Shown here piece after piece: positions 53,018 through 64,000 of a stretch of DNA of 64,000 nucleotides. Position 1 is the stretch's first letter. Every line of letters begins with the position of its first letter. The notes beneath the pieces are model-generated. The model was not told the origin of the DNA and made no database searches. It saw only the letters and a program-made list of their open reading frames with translations. The translations under genes and the position numbers were made by a program. The DNA comes from Podospora bellae-mahoneyi (taxonomy: Eukaryota; Ascomycota; Sordariomycetes; Sordariales; Podosporaceae), in contig NC_085886.1 of NCBI RefSeq assembly GCF_035222275.1, forward strand, positions 372,001 through 436,000, in the 5' to 3' direction.

Positions 53018-56002
53018 TTATGCAGACCGAGGGTTGTTGTTTGGGTCGCCAAAAAATAGCCCTAGCTCTTCTTCGGACAACCGGTTCGGTCCATGGCATG
53101 GTTGTACAGAAGGGAAGCCATATACTCTGGAAATAAAAATTGCAAGATCCATAGGGGTTTTGTTATCATTGTTCAGTGTATTCCGTGAACAACCCGAGTT
53201 CGTCAGCAACTTGGCCATTTCCCCGCTCAACTGTGCGTCTTGATCACCTCGACTGAAATAAAAGGCGGCATAATGCAAGGCGTTCCATCCATTGGATCCG
53301 ACAGCGTTCACATCAACCCCACCTGCGATGATGCGTGCCGCAGCTCTCGGGCATAAGTTCATGACTGCATGATGAAGGGGTGTTCTCTGGTCTTTGCCTC
53401 GAAGATTCGGGTCGGCTCCATGACGGAGAAGATGGCCACACACTGTTTCAAGTACTTTGTCAAGGGAAGACTCTGCCAAACCTTGCGGCCCATCTAATGT
53501 GTTTTGGGGTCCCTGAAGAGCGTTGTACGCTGTGTAGGAAGGGCGTTGATCTCGGCAGCACGTGCCGTCAGTTTCATCAAGAGGGCGTCATAGTAAGGCC
53601 AGAACTCTTTCATCGTCTTCAAATTGTCGATGGCCGTTTGCAAAGCCCCGTCCCCGTACGACTTCACGAGGTGAACCACCAAGCGATCAATCATTTCGAC
53701 ACCGTCTCCCTCCAAAGTAGCCAAGCGTCCACCGTCGACGGTCTCGTTCTGGCGCTCAAGATCGGCGCCGGACTGTAAGAGTTCGTCCAACAACAATGAA
53801 TCATGCGCCGCGCTCCTGTCAAATGCTGTTATCAGACCCCCTGTGGGACTGGGAGCACCTCCCACGTCATCAGGGTGCACGCCTCTCTCCAATAAGGCAA
53901 GAACACCCGTAGCAAGACGATTTCGAATCATGTAGCCCAGGACAGTCTCTCCGTTCTTGCGCATTCTTCTCCATGCGTTGGCCTGCGGATGCTGGAGCCT
54001 GTCGAGGAGCCATGGATTCCACGTCTGATACATCTCAACACCCCTAAAATAATCATCAAGAGCCCAGAGAGTGTGTAGATGAATTATTTTGAATGTGGTG
54101 GTGAGCTCAGAGTGTTCAGTCAGGTCGAGTGCGTTAAGGCAACCTGTGACAAGCGCCATATATCCACGGCCTAGGGGGTTTTGCTGCAGAGAGCTGTCGA
54201 GCAGTCCGAAGCCCGGGCCTGTAAGGAAGAACTCCCTGACTGTTTTGTGAACAAAATGTACACGGCCATCGGCATTGTACCCAATCAAACCGCGCGACGT
54301 GCTGTTGATAAGCTTGAGGATTCGATCTGTAGGTGGCGGAGCGGCAGGGTGAATGTATCCCCAATCTGACAAATTTTGCCTGGTTTGGAGCTCCGCTGAT
54401 GCTGGACAATCGGACCGCCAGATGAAGAAATCGAATTCCTCCGTCAGCTCGGGTTCTGGGAATCTTGGGAGGGGCGTCTGAAGAGTAACCGTTTCCGGTT
54501 TGTGGCAAGCAGTCCTTATGGGAAGTAGGACCCATTGAATGAGGGGCACAGAGAATGTAAGCTCGTCAGGGGTGAGGCTGCGGAAGAGTTGGTGGTATGA
54601 GTCCTCCATGTCTTTCGGTACACCCTTCACTCTCTTGGCCACTTTGCTCATGGGCTGGCTGTCCGGAATTGATATCTCGCACAACAAGCTCCACCACCAA
54701 AACGACCCAGAAAAAAACACCTGACGCCATTTCCTCCAGGAACGCTTGGATCGCATGTGCTTCGTTTCTCTCGCTAGCAGGGATAAAACGCAACTTTTCT
54801 CGGATGTATGTTGAGATATCAGAGTCATTGTGCGCCTCGACAACGACTTCTGGGCAGTTGGGAATCCTGATGGCCGGATAATGTCTGCTAAACATTGCTT
54901 CATAGTAGAGACTGCCCAAACACTCCTCTGGAAAGGTTGATTAGCGACTCGAAGGATTTCAGAGTATGATTATGGGTTGTCGCTTACTTTTCTCCTCCTC
55001 AGATATGTTCCAATTTGACTTGACACTGGCGAGTTTATCCCCCTTTGGATTTCTCCCAGCCCCTTGAGGTAGTTTGGATCATCTCACCCACTGAATTTGG
55101 TCATGTTTCGATGGTCTGCATGTATAACTTTTGCATGCTCTCAAGGGTCATCGAGTAACGATGATGTATCCGGCACTATCTGCCAGTCGAGTTAGCCCAC
55201 ATCCATTGCCCTGCGAGGTTCAGCATGAAAATAAGTACCTTTCCATTCAAAAGACTGAGGTTTGCACCCGACAAGGCTTGGCTTTCCTGAAAGGTTTTGA
55301 CCAGAAACCCATATGTGCGCCATTGTTGGAGAAATGACACCCGGGAGAGTTATAGCTCTGGTGAATCAAGGCCCGGAGCTGGAATAATTGTCTCGTTACT
55401 GTCCACTCTCAGGATGGTGCTGGCGACCTTTCTGACCATGTCTCCAAGTCGTGCAAATTCATGACTACCTCTATGCGGTTTGCCTAGGAATATCACAGCT
55501 GCTGCTGCCGACTGGATGATATTCTGAATGTGCGAATCTTCGTCGGCCTGCGATCGTCCCAATATTTCTTTGACAATCAAGCCTCCCAGTGAATGCGCGA
55601 CGAACACGATCTTTAGTTCTTGAGGTCTTATTCGGTCGAGGGCATAAAGGCGGTTTTTCGCATGTCCAAACAAACTGGACTTGTCGGTTGGTGCATAGCT
55701 TTTGCTGGTAACTGTATTGTAACCATGATTTTTGCATTCGGGCAGTCTGGCGGGAGCAAATCCCCTGGCCAATACACACCATCGTCAACAGACGATGATG
55801 CGACTGACGGCCCCGCATTGCCAACGGAGGCGGAGCTACCAGATTTCGGACTCATAAGCTCAGCAAGTGCTCCTTTCCAACGTTTCCGCGACGAGCTATC
55901 GCGCCGCTGATCTTGGGTCCTCGATGTATATAACCAGGTTTGTTTTGGGTGACCTTGAAGGCCATGAACAAGTATGATGCTGCGATACTCAGTATTCAAC
56001 AT
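53018..56002 (-). pseudogene. Broken NLR gene: alpha/beta hydrolase - NACHT - ankyrin
   Basis: Fungal NLR-type receptor relic. In order on the minus strand: an N-terminal serine-esterase-like domain (ILVHGLQGHPKQTW, VYWPGDLLPPDCPN, nucleophile elbow VAHSLGGLIVKE, FLGKPHRGS; 56002-55350). A degraded linker (DDPNYLKG, NISEEEK) follows. Next is the C-terminal edge of a NACHT domain (MFSRHYPAIRI, DISTYIREKLRF), then the winged-helix-like region (VPKDMEDSYHQLF, VHFVHKTVREFF). Ankyrin repeats end it (HGADPNLRGKDQRTPLHHAV, GSNGWNALHYAAF). The NACHT Walker A and B core is missing, an internal loss between about 55000 and 54930. Frame breaks occur near 55710, near 54645 (a 4-base CAGC duplication) and before 53480. 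As a host immune-type gene it is clearly inactive. Confidence 0.85.
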
Positions 56003-57078
56003 GGGACTAACATCCAGGCCTAGACTTACTCTGCTACAGGGCTGCCGTTACTCGTCTCTCCTTGTGTTTGTCAAGGGCCTTGGTGGATGGGTATCAGCAG
56101 CTTCCCGATGATGTTTAATTTTGATTAAAACTCAACCGAGGACGGGAGCTTGAGGTAGGTATGGGTGTAAGTGATTGGTGGGGGGACTCAATCCCCAAAA
56201 GCCGAAATGGCAGTTGAGAAGCAACCTGTGTAGGGGCTTGTGCCATGAATGCAATGCAACCTGACGCGTTCGAATGAAATGCGTTCTTTGTGACCAAGGT
56301 TACTATGCAGTCTACTCCTCCGAAGGGAACGGTCGACATAAACGCAATTCCGTGGATAAGTACTCCGTAGAAGGTTCATCTTGGCCCCCACTCACCCTCA
56401 TCTATTTATTTATCTGTGCCAGTCAGTTGCATCTGTACCGGGACTGGACCGGATGCCCCGTCACCAATCACAACACTCATAATCTGTGAGTGAAATAAGA
56501 TTACCAGCCGATTATACCACATAGAAGTGGCTACAACCACCCATGTGTACTTGGGCCTTATCTATGGACGCTCTATCTCGGCCCCCAATTCATCTTTCTG
56601 GACACCCACCACCTGATGTTGTAGTAGAACTTGATAGCTCATGACATTCCTCGAATTGGGGGAAAGAAAAGTGCCTCTGTACTGAAGTTGTGAGGCCGTA
56701 TCTTGAACCCAAGGTAGGTTCGAGACCTACTGGCGCCAACCTGTGGGGATGCGGGGGATGGTACAGTGGTCACAAAGTAGAAGGCTGGGCAGCCGAGCTT
56801 CGTTAGGTTTCCCAAGGCTTGGATGGTCTACTATGTGAACAACACATCATGAAAACTATGGCAGTATCCCAGCTTCCATTGAAAATTACCTACTTAGCAA
56901 CTCCTTCAACTCTTCAACCACCATTTTTGTGGTCATCTCTACTATCAGAAACGTAGCTTGTCTTGGCACTGAGCCAACACGCGCACAGACCACCGTCAAA
57001 TGACCTCATCGAAGCTATTCCCACCCTTTTTTCCCCTCCTTCAACACACTTTGTCAATAAACAGCCCCCTCCTCAACC
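56003..57078. other. Intergenic with a tRNA-like T arm
   Basis: NLR upstream region and the Ap4A phosphorylase promoter. A T-arm-like hairpin is at 56714-56730, listed separately. The last 150 bases are C/T-rich, as in a leader. Confidence 0.5.
56714..56738 (+). pseudogene. tRNA 3'-half relic (T arm)
   Basis: GTAGG-TTCGAGA-CCTAC is a perfect five-base stem with a seven-base loop and a canonical B box, followed by TGGCGCCA as an acceptor strand and discriminator. No matching 5' acceptor, D arm or anticodon arm is found in the upstream 80 bases. It is probably a fragment of a tRNA gene. Confidence 0.35.
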
Positions 57079-58133
57079 ATGGCGACCACCCCCTCCAACA
57101 AAATGCGCCCAAAGCCCCCTCTCCCACCCAACCTCCCCTCCCTCGTCGCAACCGCCTTCTCCCGCTCCGTCGCCACCAAAACCGTTAACTTCTACCCCAC
57201 CTCCGTCACCCTTCTAACCATCAACTCCATTCCTGTATGTTTCCCTCTCCCCTTTTCCGTACCTATTCCCCCCCTCCGCCCCCTCCTCCCTAACCAACAT
57301 CTCAGTTCCAACTCCGCTACTCGCCCTCCCTAGCCTCAAAACCCAAACCCCCCAGCGTCACAACCCCCAAGCTCTTCTTCAACCCCTTCGCCTCCCCCAC
57401 GCCAGAAATGCTCATCACCCCTTTCGGAACGAGCCCCCCATCGCACAACCTAGTCCTCAACAAGTTCGCCGTCGTCCCCGAGCACTTCATCCTCTCCACC
57501 TCAGCCTTCAAACCCCAAACTCACCTCCTCGAAGCAGACGACTTGGCAGCTGCGTACGCGTGTATTGATGCGTACGCCCGGCACAACAAAGAGTTGTTCG
57601 TCTTCTTTAATTCAGGAGACCACAGCGGGGCGAGCCAGCCCCATCGCCATCTGCAATTGCTCCCGGTGGAGAACATGAAGGAGGGGTTGGAGGGGGAATG
57701 GGATGTTCTTGCTAAGGGATTGACAGACCCAAACACAAGGGAAAAGTTACCGTTTGAGGTTTTTGCTAGGGATATTGACGGGTTGGGTGGTGATGGAGAG
57801 GAGCTGAGGAGGGTGTATCTGGAGTTGTACAACCAAGCCTGTGAAGCAGTGTTGGGAGTAGCGGAGGATATCAAACACGAGGGCGAAGCGCAGATAAGTT
57901 ACAACCTCGCCATGACAAACAACACAATGGCGGTGGTGCCGCGGTTGACAGAGGGAGGGGTGGTCAAGGATAAAGACGGGCAAGAGGTGGGAAACCTAGC
58001 GCTCAACGGGACTGTCCTCGCGGGGACGGCGCTGGTAAGGTCAGAGATGGAGTGGAATGCCCTGAGAGAGGATCCAGACCAAGTCTACCAAGTGTTGGGG
58101 AGGATAGGTGTGCCTAACCGGGCCAAGATGTAA
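57079..58133 (+). CDS. Ap4A phosphorylase (ATP adenylyltransferase)
   Basis: Splits Ap4A with phosphate to give ATP and ADP, controlling diadenosine polyphosphates in the cytosol. Exons 57079-57234 and 57306-58133 give 327 residues in phase 0. The intron has a GTATGT donor and CAG acceptor. The catalytic HIT-like motif is GASQPHRHLQLLP (HxHxQ), preceded by FFNSGDHSG. Upstream NLVLNKFAVVPEHFIL and the C-terminal SYNLAMTNNTMAVVPR are also family blocks, as in yeast Apa1 and Apa2. The start ATG is in a strong context (AACCATGG). Confidence 0.94.
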
Positions 58134-58314
58134 ATACCCTATCAACTCATTATGCTAATAACTACTTCTTTTTGTCTGCCACCTTCCCGTTTTTGAACAC
58201 CACTTTACATGCGTTGGATACCAAAATAGGCTAGCCACCCGTATCGATAAATAGAAAACAATGTCAAGAAAGGAAACACACCGAGCAACTCATTCAGCAG
58301 CACAAAAAGACACA

Positions 58315-60210
58315 TCACTCACGACCATACCGACAACCACCCCCTTGCCCCCGCAGCATGTCCCCAAAAGCCGCTCTCATGACTCTGGTATTCTGCTCAA
58401 AGAACGGCACCCTGGGATCCTTGCCCAGCGCCGTCTGCTCCCTCACCAACTCATCCCACTTCTTACGGCAAGTCGAATTACCAAAGTGATAGCTGCCCCC
58501 GTTCTGGACAATATACTCGGCCACCTTCTTCCACGGAACCTTGGCCGACTGTGGGCCCTCCGAGTTATTGTCACGATTCGAGGTAGGGGGTGATAGCTCG
58601 CGGACACCTCGCTCGAGAAGGATCAACTAGTATTTCACATGTCAATCAGCCTCGAACCTTTGTTGTTGAAGCCCAAAAAAACTTACATCCATCTCGGACC
58701 ACTCCGGCTTCCTCACCCTCTCCTCCCTACTCTTGGTCAGAGCACGATACCGGCCTCGGAGAGTCGACTCGGCCTCAGTGTAGCCACCCTCCTGGCGGAT
58801 CTGCTTGTACGTCATTCCCTTTTGCCGGCTGGCGATAAGGAACTCGTCCTTGGCCTTGCGATCGGCCAACTCGGCCTCGGTCACTTCTTCGCCGGCTTCG
58901 TACAAGGATGGACTCGTACCTGGCGAAGACTGAGAACGAGTGCGATGGTTCGGTGTCAAGGCTGGCAGAGCTGCGGGATGTCTCGGTTTGGCGGCCAGCT
59001 TGCTGGTCTTTCTGACTGAAGGTGACATGGACTCGGCTGAGCTCTTTGACCGGCGAGACTTGCTTCCTTGAGGGGTGGCCGGCTTGTCATTGCTCTTGAG
59101 CACGGCAGCTGCCAGTAGGCGTGGCACCGGTCGGTCAGGTAGAGTCTTGCGTCCTTTGGACGGGCGGTGTTGCTCGGCGATGTCCATGGGATGAGAGGAC
59201 GTAGCAGTAGAGGACGAGTCCGCCAGAAAGCTTGTTCGGATGGACTCGGACGATGAGGCATGAGGAAGATCAGAGTCGCAGGCACAGGATTGAAACATGG
59301 GCAGATGATTGTGTACCGAGTTCGGGTTCCAGATCCAAGCATCGGCTTGGTGTGGGGAAGCAGGTCTGATGCACGGAAGCGTCTTGTTCCCGAGGTGCTC
59401 TTTCGACGCTGGCCAGGGGGGTCGAAGAGGTTCGCTGCTGTCTCTCAGAGCCATGGCTTCCAACATGTCTGACGCGCCAGTTGACGAGAAGCTGCCGCTG
59501 GAGGAATCGTAAAGCATATTTGGAAATGGGTTGCTGAGATAGTCGAAGTCATCGTCCTCCGACATCGCACTTGGAGCAGAGAATGGGAGGTCTTGCAGAG
59601 GAAGTCCATGACCCAGCCCATGGTCCGTTTGTGGGAGCGTGTTGTGGCCCAAGGTGTAGTGATGGCTCTGATTGTACTCCATCATCACAGCGTTGGCTCC
59701 GAACCCGGTCTCTTGACCCCAGTGGTCTCCACCATGAGAAGAGACAAACGAAGTTACCGCGGTCGGTCCACCGCTCTGTTGCCAATAGGAGGGGTTGGAG
59801 AGGCCCTGTTCAGAAAGAAGGTTTGCGGTGGTCGACTGATGCCAGTTTGTCCTCGGATCTGTTGGCTGAGACTGAGGGTGGGAATAATGTGAAACCGAAA
59901 CATAAGGTGAAGAGCTATTCAAACCAGTCTGTTCGTCTGCTGCCTGTTTTCGATCAAAGTCGCACCTGTCAGTCGTCCAGTTTTACAGACGGGGTAGCAA
60001 CAAAGAACCTGAGAAGAAAAAAAAAACGAGCGACAACAAGATAAAAAAAACAATCAGACGTACCAGAAAAGTCGCACTGTTGCCTATGCTGCCTGATCGC
60101 ATCGGAAAAGCTCTCTGATCGTAAATCTCAAGGCCAGAAGGTGGCGAGTGCTGGGATCCACTCTCATCGACCCCTTTGGTGTTGAGCAGCGAGGTCGTGT
60201 TGAAAGACAT
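58315..60210 (-). CDS. SANT/Myb-like DNA-binding regulator
   Basis: Exons 60210-60064, 59943-58687 and 58626-58315 give 571 residues in phase 0. Introns are 120 bp (GTACGT...CAG) and 60 bp (GTAAGT...TAG). The first 300 residues are Ser/Pro/Gln-rich without structure. A conserved part starts near residue 405: AELADRKAKDEFLIASRQKG, then MTYKQIRQEGGYTEAESTLRGRYR, an HTH-like recognition segment. A Myb/SANT module is spread over the last junction (PEWSEMDLILLERGV, VPWKKVAEYIVQNGG, CRKKWDEL) with the three spaced tryptophans of the fold. It is probably a nuclear transcription factor of the fungal Myb-like type. The frame stays open upstream to an ATG at 60567, adding up to 119 residues. I chose 60210 because the longer part looks like leader. 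Confidence 0.85.
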
Positions 60211-62912
60211 GTCGTGGGGCAGGAGGAGCTGTGGTGTTTTAGCGATGTCTGACTTGAATTCTGCTGCCCAAGCTGCAGAAGGAAGAAGGTCCTGTACAGG
60301 CCAGAGCATATCTACCTGGGGTCTCATCAAGTTGATAAACAAGTCGAGGCCGCCCTTCGCCGGCAGACCGCACTCGCCTCTGCTGTTCAACTCCCAACCG
60401 TCCAACTGCCTTGGTTTTCTTTGGCTGGCCTTCTTGCCACGGAGCCCCTCTCTCCTTCTCCTGTCTATCTTCACCGCTGCTTTCGACTTCTCTGCTGTTC
60501 TCGAATTGGGGATGGACGTGCCCCAATGACCTTCGTCCATTTGTGAAGAGCCCCGCTTGAGAAGCATGGAGCGACTGACGATGATGGGTATCCGGCTTGA
60601 AAGGTTCGTCGGGCAGCTAATGCCGCAGCGTTGAGCGGTCAAGGTGAACGATGTTGGTTCGTTATGCAGGTCTTGTGTAGCTTCCCGTTGAAAAGAACCG
60701 CTGGGGATGAAGCTCAGGCCTCTCTAATAGCTTTGGATTTGGATGAGCGTTGAGTTGATGACAGTTGAAAATGGAGTGACGGTCTGTCAGGGATGACTTC
60801 AAGTAATAGGCGAGGGGGTAGCTAGAATAACAAGGACAGCTGTGGCGGTTGAAAAGGGCCCGTCAAGGAAAGGAAAGGAAGCCGGAGCGGAATGACATCT
60901 TTGCTCCCCACCGTGTGACGGCCGACTTGTGGGCTAAAACAAGGGGATAGTTGACTTGGCTTTCTCCCAAATCTGACATCTCATTTATTGTAGATTAGCA
61001 AATAGGCCATTGTATGCCACAAGGTCCCAAGCTTGCTCGAATCGGACGACAAATTCCCGAAAAGAGAACCAGACGGCCTCAAGCCCCGAGCTGAGAGTCT
61101 GCCCACCTACCATACACCACCTACTTTGCTGTTGATCAAGTCACCGTCCTCATGTCCACCGGCCCGCATCGCGATGGGGCCCGGCCGAGACTGCCGTAAC
61201 ACATCCCACACCTCATAACCCCTTTGGGACTCATGGATATTAGATCGCGGGGTGAGTGACCAGGATAGGACGTGGATGTCGTAATATCAAGTTTGAGGTT
61301 CGCTCACCACGGGTGGCAAGACTGGTCACGGCCATCTGCCTGTTGGGGGGAATCCGTGTGGGTCTGTCTGTCTGGACTTCGCCGTTGACGGCTCCGCCTG
61401 AACGGTTAGCTACCGCCAACCAGAGCTTTCCTTGCCCAGCCAGAAACGATCAGTACATGGGTAACCAATTGTTTGATTCCAAATGTGATGGATCAAGTGA
61501 GGGAGACACTTTGAGCAGCTACAAACAGGAGATCTCTCCGGAACGACGCATGGTATGACTGGTGTCGTCTGGACGGCTTCGGCCGCTTTCATGATAGATC
61601 TAGCGAAGCAATAGGCTGTGCGCCAAATCACTTTGCATGCTGTTCTGCCATGTAGACAACAGGAGAACAAGTAGCTAACGACCCTCGTGGGTGTTGAATC
61701 ATGTTTCCAAGTTGTGGGAAAAGGAGCGGGCCGGTTGATCGTGTTCGATTGGCGAGACCAGGCTGGTGGTGATGGAATAACCCCGGGCTGCAGCTATGGC
61801 CTGCATATGTCAGTCCTAGTTGGGCGCATGCCACGAACGAGTTACTGCCGCTCGCAGATCTGACCCACTGCTGAGAGAGACAAACAACAGAAGTATCACA
61901 TCTTTCATGAGTGCGCCCCCACTCCCAGTAGATGGGGAGACCTACAAATCGAGACCGGCGAAGAAAGCCAAATGCAGTTGCAGATTCCCCTTTGGGAAGC
62001 CCCTACATCCCACTGGGGCCGGCAGCTATCTCGGACAGACAGTGGTGAAGGATCATACCACCCTTGTCCTGGCATGGGCCGTTTCCCACACGATGGCTCG
62101 AGGCATGCGAATATCCGTCGAGCTGTCGCCGCAAGCCTTAGCGGGTCACGGCTTGTGTTCCGGATAGTTGTGCATTGGGCGCATAATGGCGACGGCGAGA
62201 CGACAGATGTTCGGATGAGGTGGAGCTGAGATGGACTCGAGTCTGAATTCGTCATATTCGCCGCAGGTCCGACGGGAGACCTTATTTCTACTCTCATGAA
62301 TATCTGACATGTCTGATGACTATGAGCAGAATATTTGCGGGGTTGGGTTCGAGGGGAGGGGAGGGGAAAGGTCGTTTGACGGGGATGGCGATGGGGATAT
62401 GCCGTTTGATTTTGGTCTGTCAAAGAAAGTAGGTCTAGTTACAGAATGCAGATTGCGTCTGCAGTGGAGATGGGGGGTCATGGGTCACACACAGGCTAGG
62501 TTGGGAGGAAAATGTCGCTCACTCGCTCTTCTTGGACGAGGAGGACCTTTTGGTCAGTGACGGCCCTCTGATTGGCCAGTGCCGATAGCATAACCTGGAA
62601 GGCACTGAGCAGGGCAGAGAAAAAGAAACTGACAGGAGCTATCCGTTATCGTGCCCTCCTGGCTATCTGAGGCCGACAGCCTGTTTGTCTGAGCCGTGAA
62701 ATTCGCCGTCTCGGAACCATCCCATCTTCACCCGCTGCCCGAGTGGAGCATATGTCCTTCAAACGGTGCCTCTTTTCTCATCTCGTGCCAGGGCTGTGGG
62801 CCAGGACTGTGGGCCTCAGGCCATCAAAACTTGGGCATCATCGAGCATCCGAGCTACATCATCTTTGAAGCATCGATAGCTGCAAAGCTACCTGTCAAAG
62901 TACGTACCCATT
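60211..62912. other. Gene-poor stretch upstream of the SANT/Myb gene
   Basis: The first 350 bases may be leader or extra N-terminal coding sequence of the SANT/Myb gene. Beyond that, frames up to 170 codons on both strands have no motif or splice structure. No gene is supported. Confidence 0.5.
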
Positions 62913-64000
62913 TCACAATGCTGCCATTCCTTCCCGGCCCCGAATTTCCAGCTGCTGATCCAAAACACTCGATACTATCTCCTCCATGCTGTGCCATCGA
63001 GTGATGCCGAGCTCCTTCTCGGTACGGCTCGTATCGACAGTAAAAGGCTCGTCGTATGGGCCCTCAGTGTTGACGGGTATGGCGGGATATTTTGTCTTGA
63101 CAAACTCCACAACATCATCATAGCATGTTGGGTCCCCAACCACCAAGTATTCAGTCACCAACTCGTCCCGACCCAACTCCACATCAAGACTTCGCAGCAC
63201 CGTCAAGCTTACATCACGAACATCCACCATTGACGCAGGCACAACCGGCTTGCCACCAGGGGGGTTGGTGAGAGTTGCCATGAGATAGGCATTGACGCCG
63301 TTTGGCTTGGATGTCTGTTGGGTGAGATCCCTACCGAGGACAAAGGTCGGATGCAACGTCACCAAGGAGAACTGAGGCTCATGAACCCGCATCCACCCAA
63401 TCGTGGCTCGATGAGCGAGGATCTTGGAGGCTGCGTACTTGGCTCCATGGCCCGCGGGGCCAGACGGGAAGGACATCTCCGGGTTGATGGCAAGGGTTGG
63501 ATTGATACCGGCTATTGTTCAAACCGGTCCGGTTTGTCATTCATAATCTGTTTGTGGGACTTTATTTGGATTGCTTCGCTTACCTTTGACTTCCAGACCA
63601 GGGGTGTTCATGCTGTCCAGGGGCATCAAGGCCAAGATGGACGACATGATGATTACTCTCTTCACGGCCGGCGTCTTCGCAGCAGCATTTAATATTGCTT
63701 CAGTCCCTGCGACAGCGGGTTGCAGATATTCAGTCTTGAAGTCGTCACCTTTGCCTGGTACGGGTGAGGCGAGATGGAAGATGGCATTGATGTCGTTGGA
63801 CAGAGCGGACCGAATTGCCTCGGCGTCATCGATGTTGGGGATGACGGCAAAGTCGAGCTTGGAAGCGTGCTGGGGGAACCGTGCCTTGACCTCCTCAACT
63901 TGAGCCTCCCGCCTGACACTCAAGCGAAGTTGGTGGCCCGCCTTGAGGGCATCGAGCACGACTTGAGAGCCGATGAAGCCGGTGCCGCCGGTGATGAAGA
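62913..64000 (-). CDS. Dihydroflavonol-reductase-like extended SDR (partial)
   Basis: NAD(P)H-dependent reductase of the DFR/Gre2 group, acting on aldehydes or ketones. Exons 64000-63584 and 63511-62913 are joined by a 72-bp intron (GTAAGC...TAG). About 338 residues are visible; the start lies to the right of the window. The nucleotide-binding segment begins at the edge (FITGGTGFIGSQV, the TGxxGxxG motif), then LRLSVRR, IFHLASP, VKRVIIMSSILAL and the catalytic GAKYAASK (YxxxK). LVTLHPTFVLGRD and a substrate-lid C-terminus (LVVGDPTCYDDVV) follow. About ten residues should be missing. The substrate is not predictable. Confidence 0.92.

Noticed and set aside
61905-62423. 172-codon minus-strand frame
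   Set aside because: No domain, and the plus strand is open too.
1-64000. rRNA genes, CRISPR arrays, origin-like repeats
   Set aside because: None was seen. The window is eukaryotic nuclear DNA and no 5S, 18S or 28S segment was recognised.

Overview
The window looks like nuclear DNA of a filamentous ascomycete, most likely a Sordariomycete (Sordariales-like). The evidence is short spliceosomal introns (about 50-120 bp, GTRNGT...YAG), a fungal-type multidomain acetyl-CoA carboxylase, an AA9 lytic polysaccharide monooxygenase, a RO-11/NudE protein, an NLR-type gene remnant, and an AT-rich transposon remnant with RIP-like decay. The genus cannot be told from the sequence alone. Genes lie on both strands with long gene-poor stretches between them. 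Most coding models below were built by reading splice junctions and checking that the exon phases add up.

Layout. 1-4.5 kb: gene-poor, with one small velvet-like protein (1938-2336) and a tRNA-Lys(CUU). 4.5-11.5 kb: ACC1 on the minus strand. 11.5-16 kb: gene-poor. 16-18 kb: NudE/RO-11. 19.7-24.9 kb: Nudix hydrolase, AA9 LPMO and amino acid permease, all minus. 25.9-29.5 kb: a small unknown protein, an AT-rich island holding a dead Fot1/pogo-type DNA transposon, and a secreted wall-type protein. 29.5-33.7 kb: a gene desert with an interrupted tRNA-like sequence. 33.7-42.5 kb: a Lys/Ala/Ser-rich protein, a DUF1308-type protein, tRNA-Ser(UGA), a 5'-truncated sacsin-like HSP90-ATPase-family gene, a CxxC-rich protein and an FSH1-type serine hydrolase.

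43-48 kb is a compact glycan neighbourhood: a nucleotide-sugar transporter and the GPI-anchor enzyme GPI12/PIG-L are divergent, and a GT32 Sur1-like mannosyltransferase follows. 48-52 kb holds four small genes, two of them secreted and cysteine-rich. 53-56 kb is a broken NLR gene (alpha/beta-hydrolase, NACHT, ankyrin) that has lost its NACHT core. 57-60.2 kb carries Ap4A phosphorylase and a SANT/Myb-type regulator. The right edge holds most of a dihydroflavonol-reductase-like SDR that runs out of the window.

The functional themes are membrane lipid supply (ACC1), GPI and sphingolipid glycosylation, secreted enzymes and small secreted proteins, and dynein-based nuclear movement. I see no biosynthetic gene cluster, no CRISPR array and no rRNA. 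The best leads for something undescribed are the minimal velvet-like protein, the CxxC-rich protein, the prepro-type six-cysteine secreted protein, the truncated sacsin-like gene beside a tRNA, and the tRNA-like sequence split by an inverted repeat.
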